Shown piece after piece: positions 15,799-25,032 of a DNA stretch of 64,000 bases. How positions within the stretch are numbered: the first letter of the stretch is position 1; each line of letters begins with the position of its first letter. The notes under the pieces are model-generated. The model was not told the DNA's origin, searched no databases, and worked only from the letters and a program-made list of their open reading frames with translations. The DNA comes from Nostoc sp. PCC 7107. GTDB taxonomy: Bacteria > Cyanobacteriota > Cyanobacteriia > Cyanobacteriales > Nostocaceae. The stretch lies in assembly GCF_000316625.1 (NCBI RefSeq), contig NC_019676.1, positions 6,156,501 through 6,220,500 of the forward strand. Reading direction: 5' to 3'. A program made the translations under genes and the position numbers.

Positions 15799-17787
15799 TT
15801 AGAAAAAATACTTGTTTTCTATCACTGTGGTTTGGCGGGTTGCGGAATTATATTTTAAAAGATATTCACGAGCGATCGCTTCATTATTCCGCAGAGTTTC
15901 GACTTCTTTTTTACCAATTTCGGTATCAGTAGAGAGCAGAATTACTTGATGGCTGGCGGCGGGGAAGTATCTTTCTACTAGGTTTTTGCGGTGGGAGGAG
16001 TCGAGTCTGCCGAGGGGTGTGTCAATAGCTACGGGTAAGCGCAGACCGGAGACTTTGGCTAATCCCCAAAGAAAGGCGATCGCCAGTAGTTGTTTTTCCC
16101 CTGCCGAAAGTCGATGTTTAGGAACTTGTTTACCCTCAAAATCAAACAGAGATAAGGCGAAGGTTTTAGTATCAATAGCAATGCGAAATACTAAGTCTGA
16201 TTTGTGCAGTAAATAAAGGAAACAGTTCTTCACTTCCTCCTCTAATTTATTTAGCTTCCTCAGCGTTAATTTTTCTCGAAAAAGCTTAAGTGTTTCTTGA
16301 ACTTTAGTAGCTGAGGTAATGATATGTTCTCTATTTTTATGTTTTATATTTTTGTCAGTATAATCATTTAATTCTTTTTTCGTTATTTCAATCGCCTCTG
16401 TTAACGCTGCTAATTTTTGTCGAGTCGTTTCGTAATTTGCTTTAGCTTGTATAACTTTATTCTGTGCTGTTTCGACAGCTTCACGTAGCTTTTGATAAGC
16501 TTCTGGTTCTGCGGCTGTCTGCATTTGTCTTTCTAAAGTAATAATTTCTTCTTGCAGATTTTTCAGCTTACCCAAATGTTGTTTTGCTAGATTACAAGCA
16601 TTTTGTAAATGATATCTCACATTATCTAACTGGCTCAAGCTTTCTTCATCAGCTAATAACCAAGGTGCTTCAGTTTGGAGTGAACTTGCATATAAATTAT
16701 CGACATCTTCGGCTAAAAAAGATTGAATTTTATCAACTTTATCAGCAGCAATAGTTAACTGATTTAGCCAATTAAGTAACCGTTTATCTCGCTCAAGCAA
16801 AACATCTCTAGCAAGTTGCACTTGTTGAGTACGAAATTCATTTGTTCCCTGTGCTTGTACCTGACTCAATAAATTAGGAATTAAAGCTAAAGGTAAAATA
16901 TCAGCAGCTAACTCACACAACGATTGTCTAATTGTTTCTACAGCAGTAGTTTTTTCCTTGTGTTTCTCTTCTAACTGACTACGTTCGGCGGCGATTTTAC
17001 CACCATCAGATACAAATTTATCTAAAGCTTCCCGTTGGATAGTTTCTAATGCTTCAACTTGATTTTTAATACTAGCTAATTTTTCTTCTGTCGTTTGATA
17101 ATTTTCTTGTTGCTCTCCTAACCTTTGTTCAATTTCTTCTAGGTTAGCCAAATCTTTTGTATCAGCCATTTCTCTGCGTTTACGGTTGACTAAAACATCT
17201 AAATCAACTGCTAATTTATCTGCCAATTCTAGCCCTAATAGTCCGCGAATAGCTTCAATAACAATTTGTGGCGGTGTTTCTTGTTCTGCTAATTCTTTAA
17301 CTTGTTCACCATCAAATAAAAATAAATTAGAAATCCCTAAAGGAAGTAAATTTTCTATATAATCATCCCAAATATTTACCAAATAATCAACTGGCCAAGT
17401 ATCATCATCACCTAAAATTCCTAAAGCATCTTTACCATCTTTAGGATTTTTTTCCCAAGTTCTCACAATCCGATATCTGACTGGCTTATCGTCTTCAATA
17501 TGTTCAAAGAGTAGCTCAATTCGTGTCTTTTCAGATGGTGTCGCTTTACTATTGACACATTGATTTAAAAAATCACCATAGCTCAAATTACCGCGAGTAG
17601 AACATTGGGCGCGTTGTCCATATAAAGCCAGCCGAATCGCATCCATCAGCGTAGTTTTTCCACCACCATTCATCCCACCTAATAAAAGAATCGGGCGAGG
17701 ATTTTCCTCATTTCTTGGGTCAAGGTTGATTACTTGTCTCCCAGAGTAAGGGCCAAAATTTTGTAATACGAGTTCGAGAAATATCAT
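15799..17787 (-). CDS. dndD: DNA phosphorothioation protein DndD (SMC-like ATPase)
   Basis: A 662-residue ABC/SMC-type ATPase. Walker A is GGMNGGGKT at residues 37-45. The N-terminal lobe continues with FLFDGEQVKELA, a hallmark of DndD/Rad50-like proteins. A long coiled coil fills the middle, and the C-terminal lobe has RLSAGEKQLLAIAFLWGLAK (signature) and PVAIDTPLGRLDS (Walker B and D-loop). DndD works with DndC and DndE to put sulfur into the DNA backbone, replacing a non-bridging oxygen with sulfur. In typical operons dndC-dndD-dndE overlap. Here dndD is about 800 bases from dndC with other genes between, and dndE is not found downstream, where a hairpin and IS debris lie. Confidence 0.88.
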   Translation of the reverse strand: MIFLELVLQNFGPYSGRQVINLDPRNEENPRPILLLGGMNGGGKTTLMDAIRLALYGQRAQCSTRGNLSYGDFLNQCVNSKATPSEKTRIELLFEHIEDDKPVRYRIVRTWEKNPKDGKDALGILGDDDTWPVDYLVNIWDDYIENLLPLGISNLFLFDGEQVKELAEQETPPQIVIEAIRGLLGLELADKLAVDLDVLVNRKRREMADTKDLANLEEIEQRLGEQQENYQTTEEKLASIKNQVEALETIQREALDKFVSDGGKIAAERSQLEEKHKEKTTAVETIRQSLCELAADILPLALIPNLLSQVQAQGTNEFRTQQVQLARDVLLERDKRLLNWLNQLTIAADKVDKIQSFLAEDVDNLYASSLQTEAPWLLADEESLSQLDNVRYHLQNACNLAKQHLGKLKNLQEEIITLERQMQTAAEPEAYQKLREAVETAQNKVIQAKANYETTRQKLAALTEAIEITKKELNDYTDKNIKHKNREHIITSATKVQETLKLFREKLTLRKLNKLEEEVKNCFLYLLHKSDLVFRIAIDTKTFALSLFDFEGKQVPKHRLSAGEKQLLAIAFLWGLAKVSGLRLPVAIDTPLGRLDSSHRKNLVERYFPAASHQVILLSTDTEIGKKEVETLRNNEAIAREYLLKYNSATRQTTVIENKYFF

Positions 17788-17818
17788 TTGTCTTTGTAGT
17801 GATAGAAATATTATTCGG

Positions 17819-17964
17819 GGCGAATGAAATTCGCGGCTACACAGGCGAAGTCCGCCTACGCGGACTAAGATAAGACAAAATTTATCTTTCCTTAACCCGC
17901 GCAGGTGGTCACTGAGCTTGTCGAAGTGAGGGTTTTGTTTGTGTAGCCGCGATTTCTAATCGCC
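17819..17964. repeat. dispersed inverted-repeat element, copy 2
   Basis: The ends at 17819-17843 and 17940-17964 are inverted repeats matching at about 22 of 25 bases; the outer part is GGCGAATGAAATTCGCGGCT. They match the ends of the element at 4991-5107. The interior contains the TCCGCCTACGCGGA hairpin and a CTGAGCTTGTCGAAG motif. It sits just upstream of dndD, in its presumed promoter region. Confidence 0.72.
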
Positions 17965-17979
17965 ACGTATCTTTTTAAC

Positions 17980-18234
17980 TTAAGTAGTCATAATCTGTCT
18001 TGTTAAAATACTCATGACTTCACCAGGGTTAGAACTAGGTAATAAAGGACTCCACTCGTTAACTTCGGCAAAACCCAGTTTGTATAAAGTCAGAATTATG
18101 TTATTAACACCTCTTTTAGAACCATAAATTACAACTTTGACAGACTCTCTGTCTGGTGTTGTTTCTGTAGAGTTGTTAGTATAAACAAGTGGCGCTGTGG
18201 TTTGACAGGTGTCGGCTAGAAAGCTTTTAGTCAT
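17980..18234 (-). CDS. small conserved-looking protein of unknown function
   Basis: An 84-residue frame, divergent from the HTH gene and upstream of dndD on the same strand. The composition is ordinary and soluble: a Thr/Ser-rich first third, then VKVVIYGSKRGVNNIILTLYKLGFAEVNEWSPL, which looks like a compact alpha/beta fold, then PGEVMSILTRQI. It has no cysteine cluster and does not resemble DndE. Sharing a divergent promoter with an XRE-type regulator suggests co-regulation. The function is unknown; I regard it as probably real from its well-formed amino-acid pattern and context. Confidence 0.55.
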   Translation of the reverse strand: MTKSFLADTCQTTAPLVYTNNSTETTPDRESVKVVIYGSKRGVNNIILTLYKLGFAEVNEWSPLLPSSNPGEVMSILTRQIMTT

Positions 18235-18265
18235 GGAAATTTACCTGCTTGCTGGTAAAAGTTAC

Positions 18266-18319
18266 TGTTACATAAACGTAACAAGATAATCTTACACTGT
18301 TTGTTACATATACAGAACA
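18266..18319. promoter_or_regulatory. two copies of a palindromic 18-mer in the HTH/84-aa divergent promoter
   Basis: TGTTACATAAACGTAACA (18266-18283; TGTTAC...GTAACA dyad) and TGTTACATATACAGAACA (18302-18319) match at 15 of 18 positions and are spaced 36 bases start to start, close to the ATG at 18356. The arrangement suggests binding sites for an autoregulating repressor such as the adjacent XRE protein. Confidence 0.45.
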
Positions 18320-18355
18320 TTTACTCTGTTAAGAGCCTTTGACACAATCAAAGGC

Positions 18356-18592
18356 ATGGGAAAAGCAGGAAAAGCGTTGAAACAGGTGTTAGAAACATAC
18401 AGCATCAGCCAAAACAAGTTAGCAGTAACAATGGGAACAGGACGGCCAAACGTTCACCGATGGGTTAATGAGATGACTGACCCTGTTGCTGATACACTGT
18501 TAGAAATTCGTGATGCACTCAAGAAAATTAACCCAGCCGCCGCAGACGAGTTTATCAGGCTGTACTTGGGAGATGCTGACCATGATGAGTAA
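18356..18592 (+). CDS. small XRE-family helix-turn-helix regulator
   Basis: A 78-residue protein that is nearly all HTH. LKQVLETYSISQNKLAVTMG is helix 1-2 and TGRPNVHRWVNEMTDPVADT contains the recognition helix (RPNVHRWV), followed by LLEIRDALKKINPAAADEFI. It ends three bases before the convergent dndC stop and is divergent from an 84-residue gene. The spacer holds two similar palindromic 18-mers likely to be its operators. Lying between dndC and dndD, it is a candidate regulator of the phosphorothioation genes, though it might only control itself and its neighbour. Confidence 0.8.
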   Translation: MGKAGKALKQVLETYSISQNKLAVTMGTGRPNVHRWVNEMTDPVADTLLEIRDALKKINPAAADEFIRLYLGDADHDE

Positions 18593-18594
18593 GC

Positions 18595-20235
18595 TTAATT
18601 CTTTGTCTGTTTATTTTTAAATTTCATATTTGCCCAAGTCTTGGTATTGTCAGCAGTATCAATTTGTGTATCTGCTGTACTTGCTTGTTCATCTGGGGCG
18701 ACAAAATCTGCTAAAGTTAGCTGCTTGACTTTTTCAATATCACCTTGTTCAACTGCTGTTTTCAAATCTCGTTTTAAATGAGCATTTTTCACTGCTTCAT
18801 CTTTAGAACGAGAACTAGTAGCAAAGCATTTTTCTAAGCTTTCGTAAATTCCTACACGACGCGACATTTTGCGAAATTGACGTTCTGTGTCTAAAAGTTT
18901 CGCCATCAATTCTAAGTGCATCTCGTTACCCGCACAGATTTGTTCCAACACAGTCCATTCATCACTACCTAATAAGCTAAGGTCTGCGCCTGGGCGTGGG
19001 TCTTTAAATTCTTCGCCTGTGACTTCTTGATAAATGCGGGGTAAGCTGTCGTCAAACTCATGTTTTTCTTCTAACCAAATACGCCGAATTTCGCTCAATT
19101 CTTCAATGGAGATAAGGCTAATATCGCGCATATTTTCTGGTGCTGTTTGACGGATTTTTGTTTGCGCTTCTAATAGTCGTGTTAATAGATGTTCACGCCA
19201 AGATTTAACGTAAGGGCCTGGTATTGGTTCAACAGAAATCTCTCCATCTAAGTTACGTTCAAATAGTTGGACTTCTCCCCATATACGGCGGAAGTCTCGT
19301 TTATTACGGTCATTATCAATGTTCAAATCCTCTAAGCGAATATCAATTAAAGGTTGTAACCATTCTTTTTCTTCATCATTTTGAATCATCGCTTGCATAG
19401 ACCTATCACTATTAACCAGTGTGCAAACCCAACATCCAAAACGAGAGCTACCACAACTAGGGGTAGAAGTATCAACAACTAAGGGGCATTCATTATCAGC
19501 TGTTGCACCTCGATACATAGCAAATAAGTCTTTGTTGCTGTATCCCCAAGAATTATCCCATTGCATTAAATACAGCCAAACTTCATCAGTGCGCCAATCT
19601 TCTATAGGAGTATAAAGCAATGAGTTAACAAGGCTAGGATGAGGGCTAAGGCGTTCTCGTACTCGACCAACTTCGCGTTTGGCCATGATAGCAGCACGAT
19701 TGGTACTTTCAGTTTTGCGTGTTCCTAGTAAAACAATTGTTTCACCACTAGCCCTGATAACATTACGTATGAAAAGGTTAGACGGATCAATTTTCAATCG
19801 TCCAGTACACCAACGAAATTTATGTCGTGGTGCTGGGTAGCCTTTGCCAATTAAACCCACCCAGTATGTTTGTTTAACATCTGGTTGTAATAAATGCGGT
19901 TCTACAGGCATTTGTTGTTCTTGAGCCGCTATTTTCATTTGCTCTAGTGAGTTGCGTACCCAAGCAGCTACATAAGGATTTTCTACACCTGTATCAGTCG
20001 TAATAACATGAATTGGCTTAGTTCGCTTTTCCGGTGGAAGTTCCAATATCGCATTCCAGACTAGCTGTAAAGTCGCTGTGCTGTCCTTACCCCCCGAATA
20101 ACCAACAACCCAAGGTATGGCATCTAAACAATACAATTCTTGAATTTCAGTTGTCAGAACTTGGATATACTCTACCAACTCTGCTACAGTACGTGTCTGC
20201 TGACCTTTATTTTCTGGTTGTTGTGCTTCAGTCAT
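18595..20235 (-). CDS. dndC: DNA phosphorothioation sulfurtransferase DndC
   Basis: A 546-residue protein of the PAPS-reductase/PP-loop ATPase family. The PP-loop is YSGGKDST (residues 46-53). Four cysteines, Cys250, Cys261, Cys268 and Cys271 (ECPLV, PSCGSS, FGCWVC), are the [4Fe-4S] ligands of DndC. GTRKTESTNRAAIM and HKFRWCTGRLK are further family segments. DndC has ATP pyrophosphatase activity and passes sulfur from a cysteine desulfurase to the DNA backbone. No dndA is seen here, so a housekeeping IscS/SufS-type desulfurase probably supplies sulfur. The gene is divergent from dndB across a 153-base spacer with paired palindromes. Confidence 0.92.
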   Translation of the reverse strand: MTEAQQPENKGQQTRTVAELVEYIQVLTTEIQELYCLDAIPWVVGYSGGKDSTATLQLVWNAILELPPEKRTKPIHVITTDTGVENPYVAAWVRNSLEQMKIAAQEQQMPVEPHLLQPDVKQTYWVGLIGKGYPAPRHKFRWCTGRLKIDPSNLFIRNVIRASGETIVLLGTRKTESTNRAAIMAKREVGRVRERLSPHPSLVNSLLYTPIEDWRTDEVWLYLMQWDNSWGYSNKDLFAMYRGATADNECPLVVDTSTPSCGSSRFGCWVCTLVNSDRSMQAMIQNDEEKEWLQPLIDIRLEDLNIDNDRNKRDFRRIWGEVQLFERNLDGEISVEPIPGPYVKSWREHLLTRLLEAQTKIRQTAPENMRDISLISIEELSEIRRIWLEEKHEFDDSLPRIYQEVTGEEFKDPRPGADLSLLGSDEWTVLEQICAGNEMHLELMAKLLDTERQFRKMSRRVGIYESLEKCFATSSRSKDEAVKNAHLKRDLKTAVEQGDIEKVKQLTLADFVAPDEQASTADTQIDTADNTKTWANMKFKNKQTKN

Positions 20236-20307
20236 TGCTTCCTACCTCTGGACATCTGGGCATTACCGCTTTTTTCCCCAGCATATAGAATGTGCGGGTT
20301 CCCAAAA

Positions 20308-20385
20308 AGTTTTTAAAAACTGATTTATTAGTATCTAACTTTTTGGAGAATATAGCTACACTACAAGACTAAGTTTTTAAAAATT
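20308..20385. promoter_or_regulatory. paired AGTTTTTAAAAACT palindromes between dndC and dndB (candidate operators)
   Basis: A perfect 14-base palindrome AGTTTTTAAAAACT lies at 20308-20321, and a copy with one change, AGTTTTTAAAAATT, at 20372-20385, ending three bases before the dndB ATG. They flank the divergent promoter region, 64 bases apart. In Streptomyces DndB acts as a repressor of the dnd operon (established knowledge), so DndB or the nearby XRE protein could bind here. Site function is inference. Confidence 0.45.
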
Positions 20386-20388
20386 AAT

Positions 20389-21987
20389 ATGAGAGACATT
20401 GCATCTGATCCAACTGCTGATATCGCTAAAGAGTACCTAGAGAGAGAAAACAAGGAAAAAGAGGTACTAGCTTTACTTCTTGATAAGTTTTTAGAAAAAA
20501 AAGACCGAATTCTCGTTCAAAAAACTGAGATGGGTGGAAGTGAGGCTTATGTTGGTTCCGTCAGCTTAGAATGGTTTGCCAGCAGAGTTCATTTCGCTTC
20601 TGGTTTACCTCTGCTACAAAAAAATTACAATCAAGAGACAGATAACATTGAAATTGACGCAGATAGTATCGATGAAATTCAACAGCGTCCCGTTGACTGG
20701 ACACGTCAAGCGCCCTTAGTTCAATATTTGGCTGCGAGAAAAAATCATAAGTTTCCTCCCGTACTAGTAGTAATTAATCAGCCTTGGGTGGATGATGCTT
20801 TAGCATCTGAGTGGGATAGTGAAGAACGCGCTACAAAGTCTACTACTGATTTTACACCTCTAGATAAAGATGCTAAGGTCGGCTTACTCAATGTCTCTGA
20901 AGAGAATGTCACCATTTATGCGCTAGATGGTCAACATCGGTTGATGGGAGTGCAGGGTTTAATTGAGTTAATTAAAACTGGTAAACTCCAGCGATATAAA
21001 AAAGATAAAACTGCTGATGATAGTTTTATTACAGTGTCAGATTTAATCGAGCAATATCAAGTAGATCCGGCTTATTTACAAAGCTTACCTAAAGAAAAAA
21101 TTGGTATTGAGTTCATTTGTGCAGTTAATTCTGGGGAAACTCGTAACCAAGCTAGAAGAAGAGTAAGGTCGATTTTTGTTCATGTTAACTTGATGGCTGC
21201 ACCTTTAACTAAAGGTCAATTAGCACAGTTAAATGAAGATGATGGCTTTTCTATTGTTGCTAGAAAAATTGCAGTCACTCATCCACTTTTAGAACAAAAG
21301 CCAAATCGCAATCCGCGTGTTAATTGGAATAGTTCAACTGTAGCGTCAAACTCTACAGTTTTGACGACATTGCAAGCGATACAAGATATGTCTGAGAGAT
21401 ATTTAGGTCAAAAATTCCCTTATTGGAAACCATTGGAAAAAGGCTTAATTCCGATGCGTCCAGAAAATGAGGAAATTGAACAGGGAATTGAAGAATTTAA
21501 AAAGCTATTTGATAATTTAGCTAATTTACCTAGCTATAAAATTTTGGAACATGAAGACACACCAGTTTTACGAAGGTTCAGCTTTGAAAAAGGTGGTGGT
21601 GAAGCAAATATACTTTTCCGTCCTGTGGCGCAAGTTGCTTTAGCCCAAGCTTTAGGATTTTTAGTATTTAAAAAAGGGGTTTCTCTAACTACTATTTTCA
21701 AGAAGTTGAAAAAGTTTGACCAGCAAGGTGGTTTTACTGGGATGGAATATCCTAAATCTATTTGGTACGGGGTTTTATATGACCCTAATAAAAAGCGAGT
21801 GCAGGTTTCTGGAAAAGAATTAGCTGCAAAGTTATTAATTTACATCCTTGGCGGAATTCAAGACTCAATGGAACGTGCTGAACTTCGTAAGGCTTTAGCT
21901 AATGCTAGGACTGTAGAAAATAAAACAATTGGTTTTGATGGTGAATTTGTCGAACTAAAAGAAGTAGGACTTCCACCTGTGTTGTAG
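20389..21987 (+). CDS. dndB: DndB-type DGQHR-domain protein
   Basis: A 532-residue protein with the family motif DGQHRL at residues 180-185, embedded in ENVTIYALDGQHRLMGVQGL, and later VNLMAAPLTKGQLAQLNEDD. DGQHR proteins of the DndB group accompany dndCDE and modulate the frequency of phosphorothioate modification; one has been shown to repress transcription. It is longer than the roughly 350-residue Streptomyces DndB, with an extra C-terminal region of unknown role. It is divergent from dndC and ends directly against the convergent HNH nuclease gene with no gap. DndB could be mistaken for the related DGQHR/DNA-repair-associated DbpB proteins, but the dndC context favours dndB. Confidence 0.82.
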   Translation: MRDIASDPTADIAKEYLERENKEKEVLALLLDKFLEKKDRILVQKTEMGGSEAYVGSVSLEWFASRVHFASGLPLLQKNYNQETDNIEIDADSIDEIQQRPVDWTRQAPLVQYLAARKNHKFPPVLVVINQPWVDDALASEWDSEERATKSTTDFTPLDKDAKVGLLNVSEENVTIYALDGQHRLMGVQGLIELIKTGKLQRYKKDKTADDSFITVSDLIEQYQVDPAYLQSLPKEKIGIEFICAVNSGETRNQARRRVRSIFVHVNLMAAPLTKGQLAQLNEDDGFSIVARKIAVTHPLLEQKPNRNPRVNWNSSTVASNSTVLTTLQAIQDMSERYLGQKFPYWKPLEKGLIPMRPENEEIEQGIEEFKKLFDNLANLPSYKILEHEDTPVLRRFSFEKGGGEANILFRPVAQVALAQALGFLVFKKGVSLTTIFKKLKKFDQQGGFTGMEYPKSIWYGVLYDPNKKRVQVSGKELAAKLLIYILGGIQDSMERAELRKALANARTVENKTIGFDGEFVELKEVGLPPVL

Positions 21988-22935
21988 TTAACCTTGAAAT
22001 ATATTTTGGCGATGCCATTGAAATGCTTCTAATTCTGGAAAGTATTGCTCTTTATTTGGCAACAGTAGTCTTTCGCCATGAAAATCTTTCATTGGCTTAG
22101 TGTGAGGAGAGATTTCTTCTAATTCTTTAGTAACAATGATTTTGTACTGCTCATCAGCTGTAAACCAACCACGGTCAAAAGCCCAGTGGTGATTTTTGCA
22201 AAAAGCAATACCATTATGAATTCTACTGTCATAAAATTGGGAAAATGGTTTGATGTGTGCGCCATCTACAATATTTTGATTTTTGGCTTTAGTGACTCGT
22301 AGTCCGCAAAAAGCACATTTAGAATCATATATATGAACAATAGTTTTTCGGAAAAAAGAATTTCTAATGACAGCTTTTCTAACACCCCATTTTGGATTAT
22401 GATCAAAGCTTGTTAATGTGAGTAAGTCTTCTTCTTGAAAAGATTGGTTAATTTGCAAAATATCTTCAAGTTCTTCTTGCTGCTCTTGAAAGAAAGTTGT
22501 TACCAGTGCATCAATTAATTCTTGTCTTGAATATTCATCTTGTAAAAAATCAAATAGTTCATCATCTAACGAAGCATATTCAACAGAATCTCTTAGCTTG
22601 TTAGTTGTTTTTGGCTGAAGTCCATTATACTTTGGCTTAAATTTTAAATGCCAAAACCCTTCACTTTGTAGATGAATAAATGGATAGTGTAACCCACCTT
22701 GATAAGACTTAGAACCTAAAATACTCCAATATCGCTTAAATGTTTGAACTAATTCTTCTGATACTGGAATTTTATTTTCATTAAGAATCCCTCGTGTAAA
22801 TAAATCAATTATAGTTAAAATTAATATTGGTTTATATTTAGCAACACCACGTTTTTGACTAGTACTTACATTTAATTGAGAAAAAGATTCATAATAGTAA
22901 TTTAAGGTCTTCATAATTTTATTAAGCTCATTCAA
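21988..22935 (-). CDS. HNH endonuclease with N-terminal sulfur-binding-domain-like region
   Basis: A 315-residue protein. The C-terminal domain is a treble-clef HNH nuclease: Cys207-x2-Cys210 (KCAFCG), DGAHIKPF (His227), IHNGIAFCKNHHWAFDRG (Asn241, Cys246, His249/250). The N-terminal 150 residues, with KYKPILILTIIDLFTRG, KIPVSEELVQTFKRYW, YPFIHLQSEGFWHL and ASLDDELFDFLQD, resemble the sulfur-binding domain that recognises phosphorothioated DNA in SBD-HNH type IV enzymes such as ScoMcrA. It follows the Dnd-associated gene by three bases (one operon) and is convergent with dndB. A PT-reading nuclease inside a PT-making island is unexpected. It may use PT as a self signal rather than a target. 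The SBD assignment is from memory of the family pattern. Confidence 0.78.
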   Translation of the reverse strand: MNELNKIMKTLNYYYESFSQLNVSTSQKRGVAKYKPILILTIIDLFTRGILNENKIPVSEELVQTFKRYWSILGSKSYQGGLHYPFIHLQSEGFWHLKFKPKYNGLQPKTTNKLRDSVEYASLDDELFDFLQDEYSRQELIDALVTTFFQEQQEELEDILQINQSFQEEDLLTLTSFDHNPKWGVRKAVIRNSFFRKTIVHIYDSKCAFCGLRVTKAKNQNIVDGAHIKPFSQFYDSRIHNGIAFCKNHHWAFDRGWFTADEQYKIIVTKELEEISPHTKPMKDFHGERLLLPNKEQYFPELEAFQWHRQNIFQG

Positions 22936-22938
22936 AAA

Positions 22939-23409
22939 TTAACTTAAAAATCTGGTAAGGTCAAATTCTTCATGTATAGCTTCCTTATTATCTTTTTCGG
23001 CAATTAAGAATAAAAGAATACGCTCTGAATAATCTACTGCTCCACGTAATTCAGTTTGTAAAATTTCTAGTCCACCATTGGCGTATTCTTCAAAAATTTG
23101 GGTGCGTTTATCTTCATATTCTTCTTCTCGTGAAGAAATAATCTCTATATCTTGTGTTTCATTAATTCCTAATAATTTAATTATTAATTCATGTCCCAAA
23201 GAGACAAAGTTCTCTTGGGGAATGGGGGAAGGTTCTCTTTTGGTAGTCTCGCCTAAAGGTATACGCTTTTTATATCTAACACCTAAAGCAGCAGCAAATA
23301 CCATCACTTCTACATAAGTTTGAAAAGGCCCTGTTGTGTCTTTTGAGGCGACTAATGATTTAACTAACTCGGCTTTATCTTTGGCAATCTTGATTCTATT
23401 TGCAGCCAT
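22939..23409 (-). CDS. Dnd-system-associated protein (type 4-like)
   Basis: A 156-residue protein. The opening RIKIAKDKAELVKSLV, then FQTYVEVMVFAAALGVRYKK and IPLGE, resemble the Dnd-system-associated protein 4 family found in phosphorothioation islands. The rest is helical and acidic and ends EFDLTRFLS. No catalytic motif is visible. It is the first gene of a two-gene operon with the HNH nuclease (three-base gap), implying the two act together, probably in the restriction or sensing half of the system. The family name is from recollection of the sequence pattern and would need a profile search to confirm. Confidence 0.68.
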   Translation of the reverse strand: MAANRIKIAKDKAELVKSLVASKDTTGPFQTYVEVMVFAAALGVRYKKRIPLGETTKREPSPIPQENFVSLGHELIIKLLGINETQDIEIISSREEEYEDKRTQIFEEYANGGLEILQTELRGAVDYSERILLFLIAEKDNKEAIHEEFDLTRFLS

Positions 23410-23479
23410 TGATTTGAATATTTACATTGTAGTTATGATACCCGAAAGCTAAGAGCGATTTTATACAGAGATACAAACA

Positions 23480-23510
23480 AAAAACGCCCCCCTTTTCAGG
23501 AGAGCGTTTT
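23480..23510 (-). terminator. Rho-independent terminator downstream of psbA
   Basis: Read on the minus strand, AAAACGCTCTCC and GGGGGGCGTTTT pair as a GC-rich stem with two G-U pairs, followed by a run of T. It lies 40 bases beyond the psbA stop and separates it from the Dnd-associated operon on the same strand. Confidence 0.75.
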
Positions 23511-23549
23511 GATTAATTAGAGATGTTGTCAAGCAACATCTCTAGAAAA

Positions 23550-25032
<1,483 letters not shown>

